Shown in pieces: positions 1 through 12,100 of a DNA stretch of 64,000 nucleotides. A program made the position numbers and the translations under genes. The stretch is from Cocos nucifera (taxonomy: Eukaryota; Streptophyta; Magnoliopsida; Arecales; Arecaceae), in the NCBI GenBank assembly GCA_006176705.1, contig QRFJ01000296.1:1-64000 (forward strand), given 5' to 3'. The stretch's first letter is position 1. Every line of letters begins with the position of its first letter. The notes under the pieces were generated by a model. The model searched no databases and had not been told where the DNA came from. It worked only from the letters and a program-made list of their open reading frames with translations.

Positions 1-189
1 GTTGATTGAGACCGCACATCCACTAGAAATCATTAATCATGGAGAGATTTTCGCATCTCTATAGAGGGAGTGTAGGGGATTCCGAGAAATAGTTGGAAGC
101 TAATTATGTTTAAAATAAAATTCCTAAATAAATTTGGTCAAATCATAATATATAGTATCTAACTAGAATCTTTGACTCTTTATAGAAAA

Positions 190-960
190 ATGTCTGCATC
201 CAACCCATTAGCACGTATCCTGGACACACACAGACTGACCAAACCCAATTATAAAGATTGACTCAGGAACTATAAAATTATTTTGGGTTCTGAGAAGTTA
301 ACCCATGTTTTGGACTAGGACCCTCCACCTTACCCATCCACGGTCCATCTATTGAACAGAGAGCGTCTCTAAAAAAATGGATAGAGAAGATAATAGGCCA
401 GATATTACATATTGGGCTCGATGTTTGATGAGCTCCAGTGCCAACATGAAGATATCATCACACAGCCAAGTATCAAGTCACGAAACGACTTTTTAAGGCT
501 AAGATGCGTGATGGACGGTCAGTCCAAGATCACTGTCTGACAATGATCAAGGACATGGAAGAGCTTGAGAAGCTCGGTGTGAAGTTAGACTTGGACCTGC
601 AGAATGATATTATTCTGTAATCCTTGACTGATGCATATAGGCAATTCATCATAAATTACCACATGCATAAACTTCAAAATTTCTTGGCCGAATTAATGAA
701 TATGCTGGTTACCGCTGAGCTTTCTATGAAAGATTCTAAAGGCTCAATTCTTGCTATAGAACGGACTTCTTCCAAAAGAAAGTCTTATGGAAAGAAAAAA
801 AAGTCTGCAAAAAAGTAGAAGGTGGAAAGAACAAAGAAGAAGAAGGCAGAGCCAAAGATGAAAGCCGCTGTCAAAGGAAAGTATTTTCATTGCAACAGCA
901 ACTAGAAGCAGAACTGTCCTACTTATCTGGCCACCCTAAAGAACAAGAAGGAAGGTCCTT
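190..960 (+). pseudogene. copia gag remnant (UBN2-type), broken
   Basis: An ATG at 190 opens a gag-like reading that soon meets an in-frame TGA near 258. Gag-like coding continues in shifted frames, including the open stretch 624-818 with the motif LTDAYRQFI (the LTD part just before its first Met). This resembles the gag_pre/UBN2 nucleocapsid region of plant copia elements. Around 885-925 a Cys-rich stretch with stops is probably the remains of the CCHC zinc knuckle. Gag would package element RNA, but this copy is dead. Confidence 0.75.
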
Positions 961-968
961 CTGGAGGT

Positions 969-1781
969 ATGATCGTTATTGAGTCTAACCTTACGATTTC
1001 TTCTGCATCCAGTTGGGTGCTTGACTCTGATTCTAGTGCTCGTCTGTACACTTCCATGCAGGGTCTTAAGGATAGCAGGAGGTTGAGGGATGGAGACATG
1101 ATCCTGCGCGTCGGTAATGGAGCAAGAGTTGCTGCAGTAGTCGTAGGAACATACCCTCTTCGATTACCATCTGGTTTAAATTTAGTTTTGAAAGATTGTT
1201 ATTATGTGCCTACAGCTAGCAGGAATTTGATTTCTGTTTCATGCTTAGCACAAGAAGGCTATGTAATTACCTTCTTTAAGAACCATTGTAACATTCTTTA
1301 TGAAAAAAATAAAATTACAAATAATTTTCTTATTAATGGTCTTTATCAGCAATATATTGATGTACCTATTCTAACTGTCGAGCAAAACATGAATGCCAAA
1401 CGACCTAGGGATAGTCCAAACGACAGATATCTATGGCACCTAAGATTAGGTCATATAGCAGAAGATAGGATCAATAAATTGAAGAAAAATGGGCTATTGA
1501 GTCCATTGACTTCCGAGTCATATCCAACTTGTGAATCCTGCCTTCAAGGCAAAATGACCAAACTTTCTTTTATTGGACATGGGGAGAGGGCCACAGATCT
1601 CCTTGTCCTAATACATACTGATGTATGCGGCCCATTTGATGTGTCGGCTAGAGGTAATTTTGTCTACTTCATTATCTTTATCGATGATCTATCTAGGTAT
1701 GGGTATGTGTATCTTATGAGACACAAGTCTGAAGCTTTTGAAAAGTTCAAAGAATTCAAACTAGAAGTAGAAAATAACTGA
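969..1781 (+). pseudogene. copia protease and integrase N-terminal part
   Basis: This 270-residue open stretch starts with a retropepsin-like region. The motif W-VLDSDSSA at about residues 17-25 corresponds to the W-(I/L)-D-S-G/D active site, and a DCYYVP motif follows near 76-81. The GAG pre-integrase zinc-binding region follows near residues 155-200 (LWHLRLGH, then C-x2-C near CESC). The integrase core begins with HTDVCGPF near 217-224 and reaches FIDDLSRYGYVY. The frame closes at 1781, well before the end of the core, so the integrase is truncated. Degenerate integrase continues in other frames to about 2290. Confidence 0.85.
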
Positions 1782-2645
1782 AAAACTCATTAAGATTTCT
1801 TCGATCAGATCGAGGAGGTAAATACCTTAGCCGAAAATTCCATAGACTATCTCAAAGAAAAATAGCATAGTCTCTCAATGGATTACCTCAACGTCAACGG
1901 GATTTCAGAACGGAGAAATCAGACCCTATTGGATATTGGTTCGATCCGATGATGAGCTTCACAGACCTCCCCTTATTTTCTTTGGGGACATTCATTTATA
2001 ACTTCAAATTTATCTACTGAATAGGATTCCCTCTAAGATCGTTCCTACCACACCGTATGAGATATGGCATGGTAAGAAATCATCTCTGAGTCATCTCAGC
2101 AGAATTTGGGATTGTCCGGGCTCATGTCAAAAGACAACAAGGCGACAAGTTAGAGTTTAGTGTCCTTCAGAGCTTGATTCATAGGATATCCTAAAGAGTC
2201 AATTAGGATACTTTTTCTACATTCCAAAGATCACAATGTGATTGTGAGTCGACATTCCATCTTTCTTGAAAAAATAGTTATTCAAGATAGCGGCATTAGA
2301 AAGATAGATCAACTTGATGAGAAAGTCTCACAAGTACAACGAGCTAAGGAACCCAAATTTAGAACCAAATCAGGTTGAAGCCAATAAGAACACTACTCCT
2401 CCACCTCGTAGATCGGAAAGAGTTTTCCATCCTCCTAAAAGATACTTAGGTATTATTTCAAAGAAAGTAGAGAAAATATTCCTCATAGGTAATTGGTGCT
2501 CATGGGTGATGATTCCAAAACCTACAACAGGAGGCGATATAGATATCAACTCTGAGAATAGCTAGAGGCAATGCAGTTCAGAAATTGACTCGATGCACTC
2601 AAACCAGTCTGGACCTTGGTAGATCACCATAAGTTATAGTACCTA
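1782..2645 (+). pseudogene. Degenerate copia integrase C-terminus and linker
   Basis: Short fragments of the integrase C-terminal region and of the proline-rich linker before RT are scattered over several frames. The open stretch 2314-2565 contains a basic, proline-rich part (PPPRRSERVFHPPKRY), typical of the segment just before RT in copia polyproteins. Many stops and frameshifts are present. There is no other gene in this stretch. Confidence 0.65.
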
Positions 2646-3524
2646 TTGGATGTAAATGAGATCTTTAAGAGAAAGATTGGTGCAGATGGAAATGTGGAGA
2701 CATTCAAGGCTAGACTAGTGGCAAAAGGTTATAGTCAACGCGAAGGCATTGACTATCAGAATACCTTTTCTCCAGTGGCTATGCTAAAGTCCAACCACAC
2801 ATTGCTTGCCGTTGCAGTCTATTTCGATTATGAAATATGGCAAATTGATGTGAAAACTATGTTCTTGAATGGATATCTTGAGGAAGATATCTATATGGAA
2901 CAGCCGCTAGGTTTCACATCCAGTGATACTGATCACAAGGTTTGCAAACTGCAAAGATCCATATATGGACTTAAGCAAGCATCTCGGAGCTGGAACACTC
3001 ATTTTAATGATGTGATCAAAACATTTGGTTTCATAAAAAACGAAGAGGAATCGTATGTCTTCAAAAAGATCAGTGAGAGCGCCGTTGTCTTCCTCGTATT
3101 GTACGTAGATGACATCCTCCTTATTGGGAATGATATTCCCATGATGACAATAGTTAAATTATGGTTGTCCAAGGAATTTTCTATGAAAGACCTAGGTGAA
3201 GCATCCTTTATTCTAAGAATTAAGGTCTATAGGGATAGACCGAATAGAATGCTAGGACTTTCACAGAAGATGTACATAGAGAAAGTACTAAAGAAGTTTA
3301 GTATGGAAAACTCTAAGAGAGGATTAATACCCTTCAGACATGGTATTCATCTTTCCAAGAAGATGTGCCCTAGCACACCTGAGGAAATAGAACGCATGAG
3401 CAAGATCCCTTATGCTTTTGTAATAGAGAGCCTCATGTATGCCATGCTATGTACACGACCTGATATAGCCCATGCTGTGAGTGTCACAAGCAGATATCAG
3501 TCAAATCTAGATGAAGAACACTAG
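2646..3524 (+). pseudogene. copia reverse transcriptase domain
   Basis: This 292-residue open stretch is the RVT_2 reverse transcriptase of Ty1/copia elements. It contains KARLVAKGYSQ, the QIDVKTMFLNG motif (first catalytic Asp) and the YVDDILLIG motif (catalytic DD) near residues 153-161. YGLKQASRSW is also present near 109-118. The conserved family motif reads VKTAFLNG, so the Met in KTMFLNG is a substitution. The frame ends at a stop at 3522-3524, and the connection to RNase H lies in another frame. Confidence 0.92.
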
Positions 3525-4083
3525 ATTTCTATGAAATGTATCCTTAAATACTTGAGAAGAACTAATGATATGATGTGGTTCTTTGGTAACGGAGAACTCC
3601 AAGTCCAAGGATTACACAGACTCGGATTTCATGTCCGATATAGATGATCGAAAGTCGACATCTGAAAGTCTGTTTGTGTGCAATGGTGGTGCTGTCAGCT
3701 GGAAGAGTTCCAAGCAAATGGTGATAACAGATTCTACCATAGAAGCAGAATATATCGCTGCATCAGAGGCTGCAAAGGAAGCATTCTGGTATAAGAAGTT
3801 TGCTGCAGAAATTGGAGTAATGCCATCAGATGCCATTCCTCTATACTGCGATAATAATGGCGCCATAGTCCTTGCTAAGGAGCCAAGGTATCATCAAAAA
3901 TCCAAGCACATTGAACGACGATACCACCTCATCCGTGATTACCTCGAAAAGGATTATGTCGAGGTCAGGAGAGTCAACTCCATAGATAATATGATAGACC
4001 TACTTACAAAACCATTGGATCAGCAGAAGATCGAAGCCCACCTTGAGAAGATGGGACTTAGACTTGTAGCCAATTGGCTTTAG
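3525..4083 (+). pseudogene. copia RNase H domain
   Basis: The open stretch 3583-4083 holds the copia-type RNase H. YTDSDFMSD carries the first catalytic Asp, DRKSTS follows, then STIEAEYIAASEAAKEA with the catalytic Glu, and LYCDNNGAI with the third acidic residue. It ends with LTKPLDQQK and a stop at 4083, directly before the polypurine tract, as expected. A frameshift near 3525-3583 separates it from RT. Confidence 0.9.
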
Positions 4084-4097
4084 GACAAGTGGAAGAT
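4083..4097 (+). other. Polypurine tract of the copia element
   Basis: A purine-rich run (GGACAAGTGGAAGAT) lies between the RNase H stop and the LTR start. This is the plus-strand priming site position in copia elements. Confidence 0.7.
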
Positions 4098-6300
4098 TAT
4101 TAGATATATATGCCCTAGAAGCCAGAATTGGCTGACACGTAATACACTTCTAGGGGCAAAATTATAATTTTGACTATAATCAATAAAATGGGTTATTTTC
4201 TATTACATATGTGTATTTAGTATCTGTGATACATCTTTTGAGTTAATGGTAATGATAATGCATATTTTCAAGAGTTAAAAATTTAAGACATGAATAATCA
4301 TTATTAACTCATAAAATGCTTCCGACCAAAGGATCATCACGAGGATGGTGATTGATCCGGAAGGTTGGTGTACAATCACTTCTCTTTAGTAGATGAGTCT
4401 TGATTCTACGGTGTGGAGATATTGGAGCGAGAGTATAGATACTCGTTAGAGAATGAGGGCACTGAGCGTGACCATCTCGAGTAGTCATTAGGGAGTCTAC
4501 CTTCTCATCAATGACTGACTCGATGCTGCAGTAGTGTGTCTGTTTCTTTACCTAGCCATTCGGAATCCTAAAGTGTATGTTGGCTGTAACATGTTCATTG
4601 TAGGAACTGGATAGCATCAAGATGGAATCTATCTACCTCGATGGTAGAGGAGCAGCCCTATGATGATCATGAGAATCAAGTCCAGAAGTCCATGGCCATG
4701 CCAGAGTGAAATAATAGAAAGAGTTTTTATTTAGATTTTCACATCGGACTCGAATCGAATGATTACATCATATGATAGAGATTAGGGTTTGACGAGTTCA
4801 CCTTAACCCTAATCTGATCGAGGCTCAAGATAGAAGAACTTAATCATACAGGTAGCTGCATCAAGAGGTTCGCATTCAGCTCTGATGGGTTGCCACCATA
4901 TACTGCTAGGTGTCACTGATGGATTTTGGGAGCAATATAGAATGATTTAGATGATCGATCATTCTAGCTATTCGAATCAGAAGAATTTCTGATCCATCGA
5001 AAGGGAGTTTCGATGATGTCGATGATAGAGATCATGACATATCCCATTACCATACAGAACTGATCTAACTGGGTTCACACAAACAAGGGTTTGAATCTGG
5101 TGATCATCAATTGAACTGATCTAGTTTCAATTGATCTTGAATGAGATTCAATTAGGTTTAAGAAAATCATGCTAGCACTCGATTGAACCTAACGTTCTTC
5201 TTTTACTATCATAAATAAGTTGTTCTGACTGAGCCAAAGGAGTTTGTGCTCATTAGAGGCCTTCATATGGTCTAAGTGGAGGTTGTTCAAGTCAAAAAAG
5301 ATTGTCTTATTTTGTAAGACATTACCTGCCATTTTTGGTCACCTGTCATTTCTCATTCTTTGACTTTGGTCAAAAGTCTATCTTTGACTGGTCAAATGTT
5401 GACCATTAATACTTTGACTTCTGTCCACGTATCATGCACCTATTGGAGAGCTGTTGGGGGCCTGTCCCCCTGCCAGAACCTGGCAAGGAAGAGGGCGCAC
5501 GCCACCCTTAGCGTGTGCCCAAGCTGGAGGCGCCTAGGAGTCCCTATTGGACAAGGACTCCATCTCCTTTTTGGATTCCAATTAGAGTTCTCCTAAGAAC
5601 CAACTTTGACTGATCTTAGGCGCCCTCTAAGGAGGAATCCAGGGGACTCTATTCCCACCAATTAGATTTAGATCTGATTTCACAAAGAGTTATGATTGAT
5701 TGGAAAGAAGAGGAGTTGGATTACAGTTAGTCTATAAATAAGACCCTTCACCCAACTCAAAGAGGAATCTGAATTAATTGAGATCTCCATGCCCCAAGGC
5801 CTTTTCTCCTCTCCTCCTCCACACCAAAGCATCTTCTTCCTCTCCTCTCCACATCCAAAAGGGTTTTGGACCTTGGTTAGTGCAATCTAGATAAGAGAAA
5901 GGCAAGTGAAAGCTAAAAGGCTGTGCTGCGGCAAAGGACGACTGCTGATTTTCAAAAGGTGTTTTGAAGATCCTCCAGATCAGATCCAGATCTGATTTCT
6001 GAAGACGTGATAGAGAAGAAGAGGATCTCGAGATCCAGTCTAAGTAGATATCGATAGAGGCCAGGCACTTGCATGGCTTGATCCAGAACCTTTCGCTGCT
6101 TACAGGATCATCAACGGGTAATAGGATTACCCACTTCAAGGTAAATTAAATCTGATTTAATTTATTTAATTTTATTTTAATTTTTAAAATAATAATAATC
6201 AGATTTGAAACATCTTAGATCGGATCTAGATCAAAGAAAATTTTTTTTGAAATATATCTTTTGATCTGATCAGATCTGAATGAACCTGGTCCGAAAAATT
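4098..6300 (+). repeat. 3' LTR of the copia element (end uncertain)
   Basis: The LTR begins TATTAGATATATATGCCC, with the usual TG changed to TA. It carries a TATA box at 5733-5740 (TATAAATA) about 1.6 kb in, which would separate U3 from R-U5. A pyrimidine-rich stretch follows at 5800-5860. I could not fix the 3' end because no matching 5' LTR is in view. The sequence before 6300 keeps the same AT and GATC-rich character, and gypsy-type repeats start at about 6313. Confidence 0.6.
5733..5740 (+). promoter_or_regulatory. TATA box of the copia LTR
   Basis: TATAAATA lies in the LTR upstream of a pyrimidine-rich leader, where the Pol II promoter of a plant copia LTR is expected. Confidence 0.5.
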
Positions 6301-6318
6301 AGGTTTTTCCTTCAAGTT

Positions 6319-6800
6319 GGAGATAAGATCTCTCCCGAGCTTCAAAGTCTACGCCAATAGGAGATAAGATCTTCTTCAACCTCGGCTTAAGATAAGATCT
6401 CTCTCGAGCTTCTACTTCAATAAGAGATAAGATCTTCTTCAACCTCGGTTGGAGATAGATCTTCCTCGAGCTTCAAAGTCTACGCCAACAAGAGATTAAG
6501 ATCTCCTTCAATCTCGACTGAAGATAAGATCTCTCTCGAGCTTCAAAGTCTACACCAACAGAAGATAAGATCTTTCATTCTTGACTGGAGATAAGATCTC
6601 CCCCAAGCTTCTACGTCAACAAGAGATAAGATCTTCTTCAACCTTGACTGGAGATAAGATCTCTCTCGAGCTTCAAAGTCTACGCCAATAGAAGATAAGA
6701 TCTCCTTCAATCTCGACTGGAGACAAGATCTCTCTTAAGCTTTCACTTCAACATCAACCTCGACTGGAGACAAGATCTTCCTCGAGCTTCAACTTCAATG
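6319..6800 (+). repeat. Tandem GAGATAAGATCT repeats in the gypsy spacer
   Basis: Units of about 66-70 bp, each made of two half-units, repeat GAGATAAGATCT followed by TCGAGCTTC or CTTCAACCTCG. About seven units are visible, with point changes. Related units occur inverted at about 61860-62170. Confidence 0.8.
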
Positions 6801-7077
6801 AGTGCAGAGCCCGAAAAAGGACTTCGACAGTCGCTTTTTTATACTCCCTTCCTTCGAATTTCGAACTCGAAAGTGGGGGGGACTATTGTTGGGGATAAAT
6901 TCCTCTCCCATCGAAGTTCAGTCTGATATTTAGCATAATGCAATCGATAATCACGGAAGAGCTTCACCAGCTAAACCTTAGTCGAACTCCTCAACGGTCA
7001 AGCTCCAATCGAACTCCTCCATCGGCCAAACCCCTCTCGAACTTCCCCAACGGTCAAGTTTCTGCCGAACTTCTACG

Positions 7078-7545
7078 AGAGCCGGACTCCTCCCAGACTT
7101 CTCCTTTCGCTGGGCTTCTCCAGGATCCAAACTCCTCCCAGACTTCCTTCAACTGGGCTTCCCCAGGATTCAGACTCTTTCTGAGTTTCTCCTTCAATCG
7201 GACGTCTACGGGAGCCGAACTCCTTTCAAATCCCTCCTTTAGTCGGATGCCTACGAGAGCCGAACTCCTTCCGAATCCCTCCTTCAGTCGGACGCCTACA
7301 AGAGCCGAACTCCTTTTGAGCTTCTCCTTTAGTCGAACTTCTATAGGAGCCAAACTCCTTCCGTATCTCTCCTTTAGTTGAATCTCTACAAGAGCTGAAC
7401 TCCTTTCGAGCTTCTCCTTCAGTCGGACTTCTACAGAAGCTGAACTCCTTTCATATCTCTCCTTTAATCGAATCTCTACAGGTGCCGAACTCCTTCTGTA
7501 TCTCTTCTTTAGTCGAATCTCTACATAAGCCAAACTTTTTCCAGA
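7078..7545 (+). repeat. 45-bp minisatellite inside gypsy LTR copy A
   Basis: Units beginning AGCCGAACTCCTT start at 7213, 7258 and 7303, giving an exact 45-bp period. Less regular units extend to both sides. Because 45 is a multiple of three, long open frames with 15-residue repeats appear on both strands. I treat those frames as by-products. Confidence 0.85.
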
Positions 7546-7870
7546 CTCCTCCTTCAGCTAGCATTCCTTCCGGATGATCCTCTCTAGTCATATTTTCTTT
7601 GAAAGTCCGAACTCCTCTGGAATTGATATACGTCAAAGCTCTTCACCCCTCCATGCGGCCCCGAGCGGCTCAGTATCGGATGGCTGCGGCCGTCACTATC
7701 AGTCTGCTGCAGGCGACAGCGATCCGCTACCAAGCGACGATGGCTGTCACCATCAATCTACTGTAGGCAGCACTGCAGACGGTACCCCCCTTGATAGACT
7801 TCACCAGGTCTTGAGCGGCCCGCTACCAGGCAGCTACAACTGTCACTATCAATCCGCTACAAGCTCTGTC

Positions 7871-7878
7871 TATAAAAA
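7871..7878 (+). promoter_or_regulatory. TATA box of gypsy LTR copy A
   Basis: TATAAAAA follows GCTCTGTC. The same block is conserved in the other two LTR copies (43887-43894 and, inverted, 61011-61020), supporting its use as the LTR promoter. Confidence 0.6.
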
Positions 7879-8111
7879 AGGACCCTCCAGATATGTTTTC
7901 TCTAAGCTCTCTTCTTCTTTTCGAAACTCTGCCGACTCTTTTCTGAGCACTCCATTTCTGTTGGCCAGAAGAGCTGACTTGATCATTGGAGGATCCTATC
8001 GGAGCCACCACCACCGACTCCAAACGGAACTTTATTTTACAGGTCACCGACAGTGACCTTGTCTTCCTCAACTCCAGCTCAATCTGCCGTCGATCAGATT
8101 CTGCACCAACA

Positions 8112-8690
8112 GAAAAGAAGTAAAAAATTGAAGCTTCTTCTTGAAAGAAGCAGTAGAAAATTAATTTTTTAAAATAAAAATATGCTTACTCAAAATTATT
8201 ATTTATTATAACTATTCCTATTTATTTTTACCTAATCCTTCTATTATTTAGTGAATGATGTATTTTGATACATGTATATTATTATATAAAAAATATGTAA
8301 AATATTCAATATATATTATCTTTGATTCAATTATATTTATATTGATTAAAATTTTAATATTTTAATATTTTTTATTATTTTATTTTAATTAAATAAAAAA
8401 TAAAAAATAAATTAAAATTAATTATAATAAATATTTAAAATTATTTATTTATTTAAATAATTTAAATTATAAAATAAATCTATATATGTATTTTTTCGTA
8501 ATTTGATCATTAAAAAAAAAAATTTTGAAAGATTTGTCAAACATAAATTACTTCTTAAATACTGATAAAAATATTTATTAAATAATTTTATCAAATATAA
8601 ACTATTTTTTCTCATAATATTTTTTTAAAATTTTATTTTAAAAAATAATTTTAAAATAAATTAATTTTTATAGCTCGGCTAAACAGACCT
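8112..8690. other. AT-rich spacer without genes
   Basis: This is strongly AT-rich, low-complexity DNA between the gypsy LTR and the start of the U-box gene region. I see no coding signal, RNA gene or clear terminal repeats. Confidence 0.6.
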
Positions 8691-9143
8691 CACTTACTGG
8701 GCTAAGCATGATCCAGCCGAACATGGAGGAAATTAATAACACAAACAGCTTCTTATAAATCGTAATCATGCCAGCCAAAAAATGTAGGACAGGGACCTGG
8801 ATATCTACCCATTTTGGAACTTCCAGTGCTTAAGTTGCCACCTCAGCTTTCCAACGAGCATCGAGTACAGAACGAAAGATTCGAGTTGCGTTTCGTGAGG
8901 AAAAATAAACATCGGCCTTTTTCCTCCCCTTTGATCACCAGCCCACGTACGGAAGAAATTAAAAAGAACACAAAGTAAAAGGCGACAAAAAAGACGAGCT
9001 CGAATTCGATTGGAGTAAAAACCCAGCAAAGCTCGTGCAAACGCTAGGAAATGCCCGACATCCGCCATGGGTCCCCTCCCTACAAACCCTAACCCTAGCC
9101 CCCTCCTCGATCTCCGACCCTCCCGGCGCACGCACGATGTCCG

Positions 9144-12100
9144 ATGAACGGCCCCCGGATCCAGATGTCCACCCCCATGGCCCCGGCTCCCTTCTCCGCC
9201 CCTCCCCCCTCCTCCGCCTCCGCCGCCGCCGCCCGATCGCCGCCGACGCCACTCCAGTCTCACCTCCCGTCCCCACTCTCCCTGGGCCTCCTTCCCCTCC
9301 CCCCGCCTCCCAGCTCCACGACCCGGCCGCCCCCGTCCGGCCTCGACCCGGCCGAGAGCGCGCCCGTCGCGAGGGTGAGGCTGGCGGACGTCGCGCCCTA
9401 CGAGGGTGCTCCGGGAGCCACCTATGCTAGGGCGGTGGAGCTGCTGTCGGGGTCGCTGATGAGGCACAACGCGGTGGTGATCGAGCTCGGGAGCGAGGAG
9501 GCGGTGGTGGTGCGGTGCGCGCTGGAGTCGGTGAGGATGTACTTTAAAGCAAGAGCGCGGATTTGCGGCGGCGGTGGGGGAAAGGCGAGCCGCGGTGTTT
9601 ACATCTACCGCGCCGGGAGGTAGGAAATTGATTCAAAGTTGTATAAAAGTTAGTCTTTTTTTAGCTTCATTTTGATTCGTGATTGCTGAAAATATGGAAT
9701 ACGACGAAAAATTTGTTAAGAGTCAATTAGAAGAAGTTTTATTTGAGGAGGAGAAAGGTAAATACAGACGCGGAACTTTATTGTTTTAAATGCATGGATG
9801 GAACCAACTTGTGGGTCAGATTACTGGTGTATGTGCTGATTTGGATCAGTTTGGTTTCTTGACTTGGCAGTGAATTATAAAGATGCATGATTTGATCGTA
9901 TATATCTAATCTTAAAGCTATGATTAAAAGGTATTCTTGTTTGAAAACTTCCGTAATTATGAGTAAAGAGATTACGACAGATGGAGCTTTTGATAATGCG
10001 TCATTGTTGATGTATATTTCTGCTTTGCAGATTGCCTTTATCAAATACTATTTTGGAGTCATGAATTGGTGCATGCACATCTGATCCTTGGTGCATACTT
10101 GTTTTGACGCTATCTTGACTTCCTGTAATTTCAAATATTTGGTTGGTGTGCCCCTATGGGTCATACCATGACAGGATAAGTGGAAAAGTGGCACCTTATG
10201 TGAGTTAGATTGCAAGCATTTTTATTGTTATTTTAAATGTTCATTTGGAGAATGGGACATTCCCTTGTTCTGGTTAAATGTTTGATCTATGTATGCTAGT
10301 ACTTATTATGGAGTGTTTTGATGACGTTATGGGTTTCTTTTATCTTATGAGAAGAGGGCAGATCTTAAGAGAAGTCTAACTATGAAGAAGTGATGGGAGC
10401 TATGTGGTGCAAGATAAACTTGAATTAATCTTCATGACACCTGGAAAATTCATTCGTGTATTGGATAACCTTTTAACCCAAGGAGTCAAAATAAGCTTGA
10501 AAAAAATCAGGGGAAGAGTATTTGAAAACTTCCATTTCAGAGAACTTTGGCATTGGATGGAGCAAGCATTAGGAGTGGATTCATATACACAGCCATGGGT
10601 CAGTGGAATAAAACTTGCTGTCTAGTTTGTTGTATCGCATGTGTTTGTGGCAGCCTAGCATATGAGGCTTCTGCCACTATGGGGGTTTAGAAAGAATCAG
10701 ATGTATGCAGTCTAACACCTACATGCAGATTGCATGGATTTATGCTTGTTCCCATTTCTCAAACCTTTTTGACTTTTATGGTTACCATTTTACAAGCTGC
10801 ATTTTTGACATTTCCCAGTCACCATTCTATGTTCAAAGCATCCCTATTATGCATAATAAGCATTAGAAATACTAATGATCATCTCAATATTCTGGTTTAT
10901 TTGCGTTATAAGAAAGCTGGTTTAACAGGCTTGACTGATTTTCTTCAAAACAGGGTTTTCAAGAAAGTGCTTGTTTGGGAGGGTTGTCTTTTAGGGTTCT
11001 GTTTACAGATGTGCATATATCATGTTTGTAGCTAGATATCTGGTTTGATGAGTGAAGCAACATCAATATGTTCATGTTTTTAGGGTTTTTGGGTTTTGTT
11101 GATGATATTCTTTAACATCTTTGAGGTTTTGGATTATCTAATTGGTCACCTAGATCCTATCACCTCTTTGCTAATATAGTTGCTGAGTTAAAGCCTTGAT
11201 TCATTAAGAGGACTTCCTTAACTAGCTCTTCTAGTATTGATGGTTGTCCTTGCCCTGGTTATATGATTTTTATTATGCTCCTAATTTTTCCTATTCCTTG
11301 ATTGTGCCATGCATAACGGTATCTTTTATTTGGGTAATGATCAGGCATTATGTGCTTATGGGACATAATATACCAATGGAACAAGCATTCGAGCTTTTTG
11401 CTGGTTCTTTAGTGAGATGGCCGACCGCCTAGATCCAAGGGTTTGCCAATCAATTAAAAGTGATGCAACAATGATCCTGTACTAACTTGCTTGAGGACAT
11501 TTTTTGTTCATTTTCTTTTGTACAAAATTTAAGTTCCTTTTGTTCTTAAGCTATTTGACCATCATCTGACATACTCACAAGGATGCAATTATCAGCCATG
11601 TTTTGCACCAAGTTTCATAATTCAGCCTGTTAGTCACTTGGCATTGTCCATGTCATCTAGAATTTGGAGTATTCAACAGATGTTTGTCCAAAATTATATA
11701 GATAGTAATAGTTGATTAGAATGTCAGTCAAAGATTTTGCTACTAGTGTTTGTTCAGGTCCTCCTTGAATGTATTTAAAACATCAAGTGGATTGGTTTTT
11801 GTTGGGTAAGTTGGGATTTAATGGTTCTGTTATGCATGATTTCCAAGTAGGCATTCATCAGCTGGCTTCAGTGACTCTAAGGAGGCATTAATTATTGCTT
11901 CAAGCTTTGAAGGAGCCAGTTAGGATGTATATTGAATTGACAATGAAGGATCATGGATGGTGTTGCAATGGTTTCATGTGGTGCAGCATGCTGATGTGAG
12001 GATTAGCTTTCATGTCTTTAGAGATGGCACTGTGGTATGGACATGTTGGTTGCAGATGGGACTACAGTGGATGGGGTTGCTTAATAACCTTATTTAAGGA

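Larger units (their letters stand above)
1..6300 (+). mobile_element. Decayed Ty1/copia LTR retrotransposon (5' LTR outside window)
   Basis: The order gag, protease, integrase, reverse transcriptase, RNase H and 3' LTR, all on the + strand, is that of Ty1/copia elements. The gag-like start near 190 has no LTR before it in the window, so the 5' LTR is either to the left or lost. Every domain is interrupted by stops or frameshifts, so the element cannot make its own proteins. The right boundary is uncertain: the 3' LTR runs from about 4098 to about 6300, where it meets an unrelated gypsy fragment. No target-site duplication can be assigned. Confidence 0.88.
6313..8111 (+). mobile_element. Ty3/gypsy fragment: 3' internal spacer plus one LTR
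   Basis: About 570 bp of repeat-filled spacer is followed by a purine tract (AAAGTGGGGGGGACT) and an LTR. The same order, inverted, occurs at 60791-62800 next to a gypsy integrase, which identifies this piece as the 3' end of the same family. No pol sequence is present and the left edge is blunt against the copia LTR, so the copy is 5' truncated. Confidence 0.82.
6887..8111 (+). repeat. Gypsy LTR copy A (1225 bp)
   Basis: It starts TGTTGGGGATAAAT and ends CACCAACA, an inverted TGTTGG/CCAACA terminus. Its U3 contains the 45-bp minisatellite, and a TATA box lies at 7871-7878. It is homologous to the LTRs at 42546-44128 and 60791-61803. Confidence 0.9.

Noticed and set aside
3612..3866. Minus-strand open frame in the copia RNase H
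   Set aside because: Shadow of the RNase H coding strand.
6938..7636. Several open frames with 15-residue repeats (TRAELLPNPSFSR-like)
   Set aside because: They follow from the 45-bp minisatellite of the gypsy LTR, appear on both strands, and recur in the other LTR copies without a conserved start or stop.
8805..9467. 220-codon minus-strand open frame, Gly/Arg rich
   Set aside because: It is the antisense of the GC-rich first exon and leader of the U-box gene.
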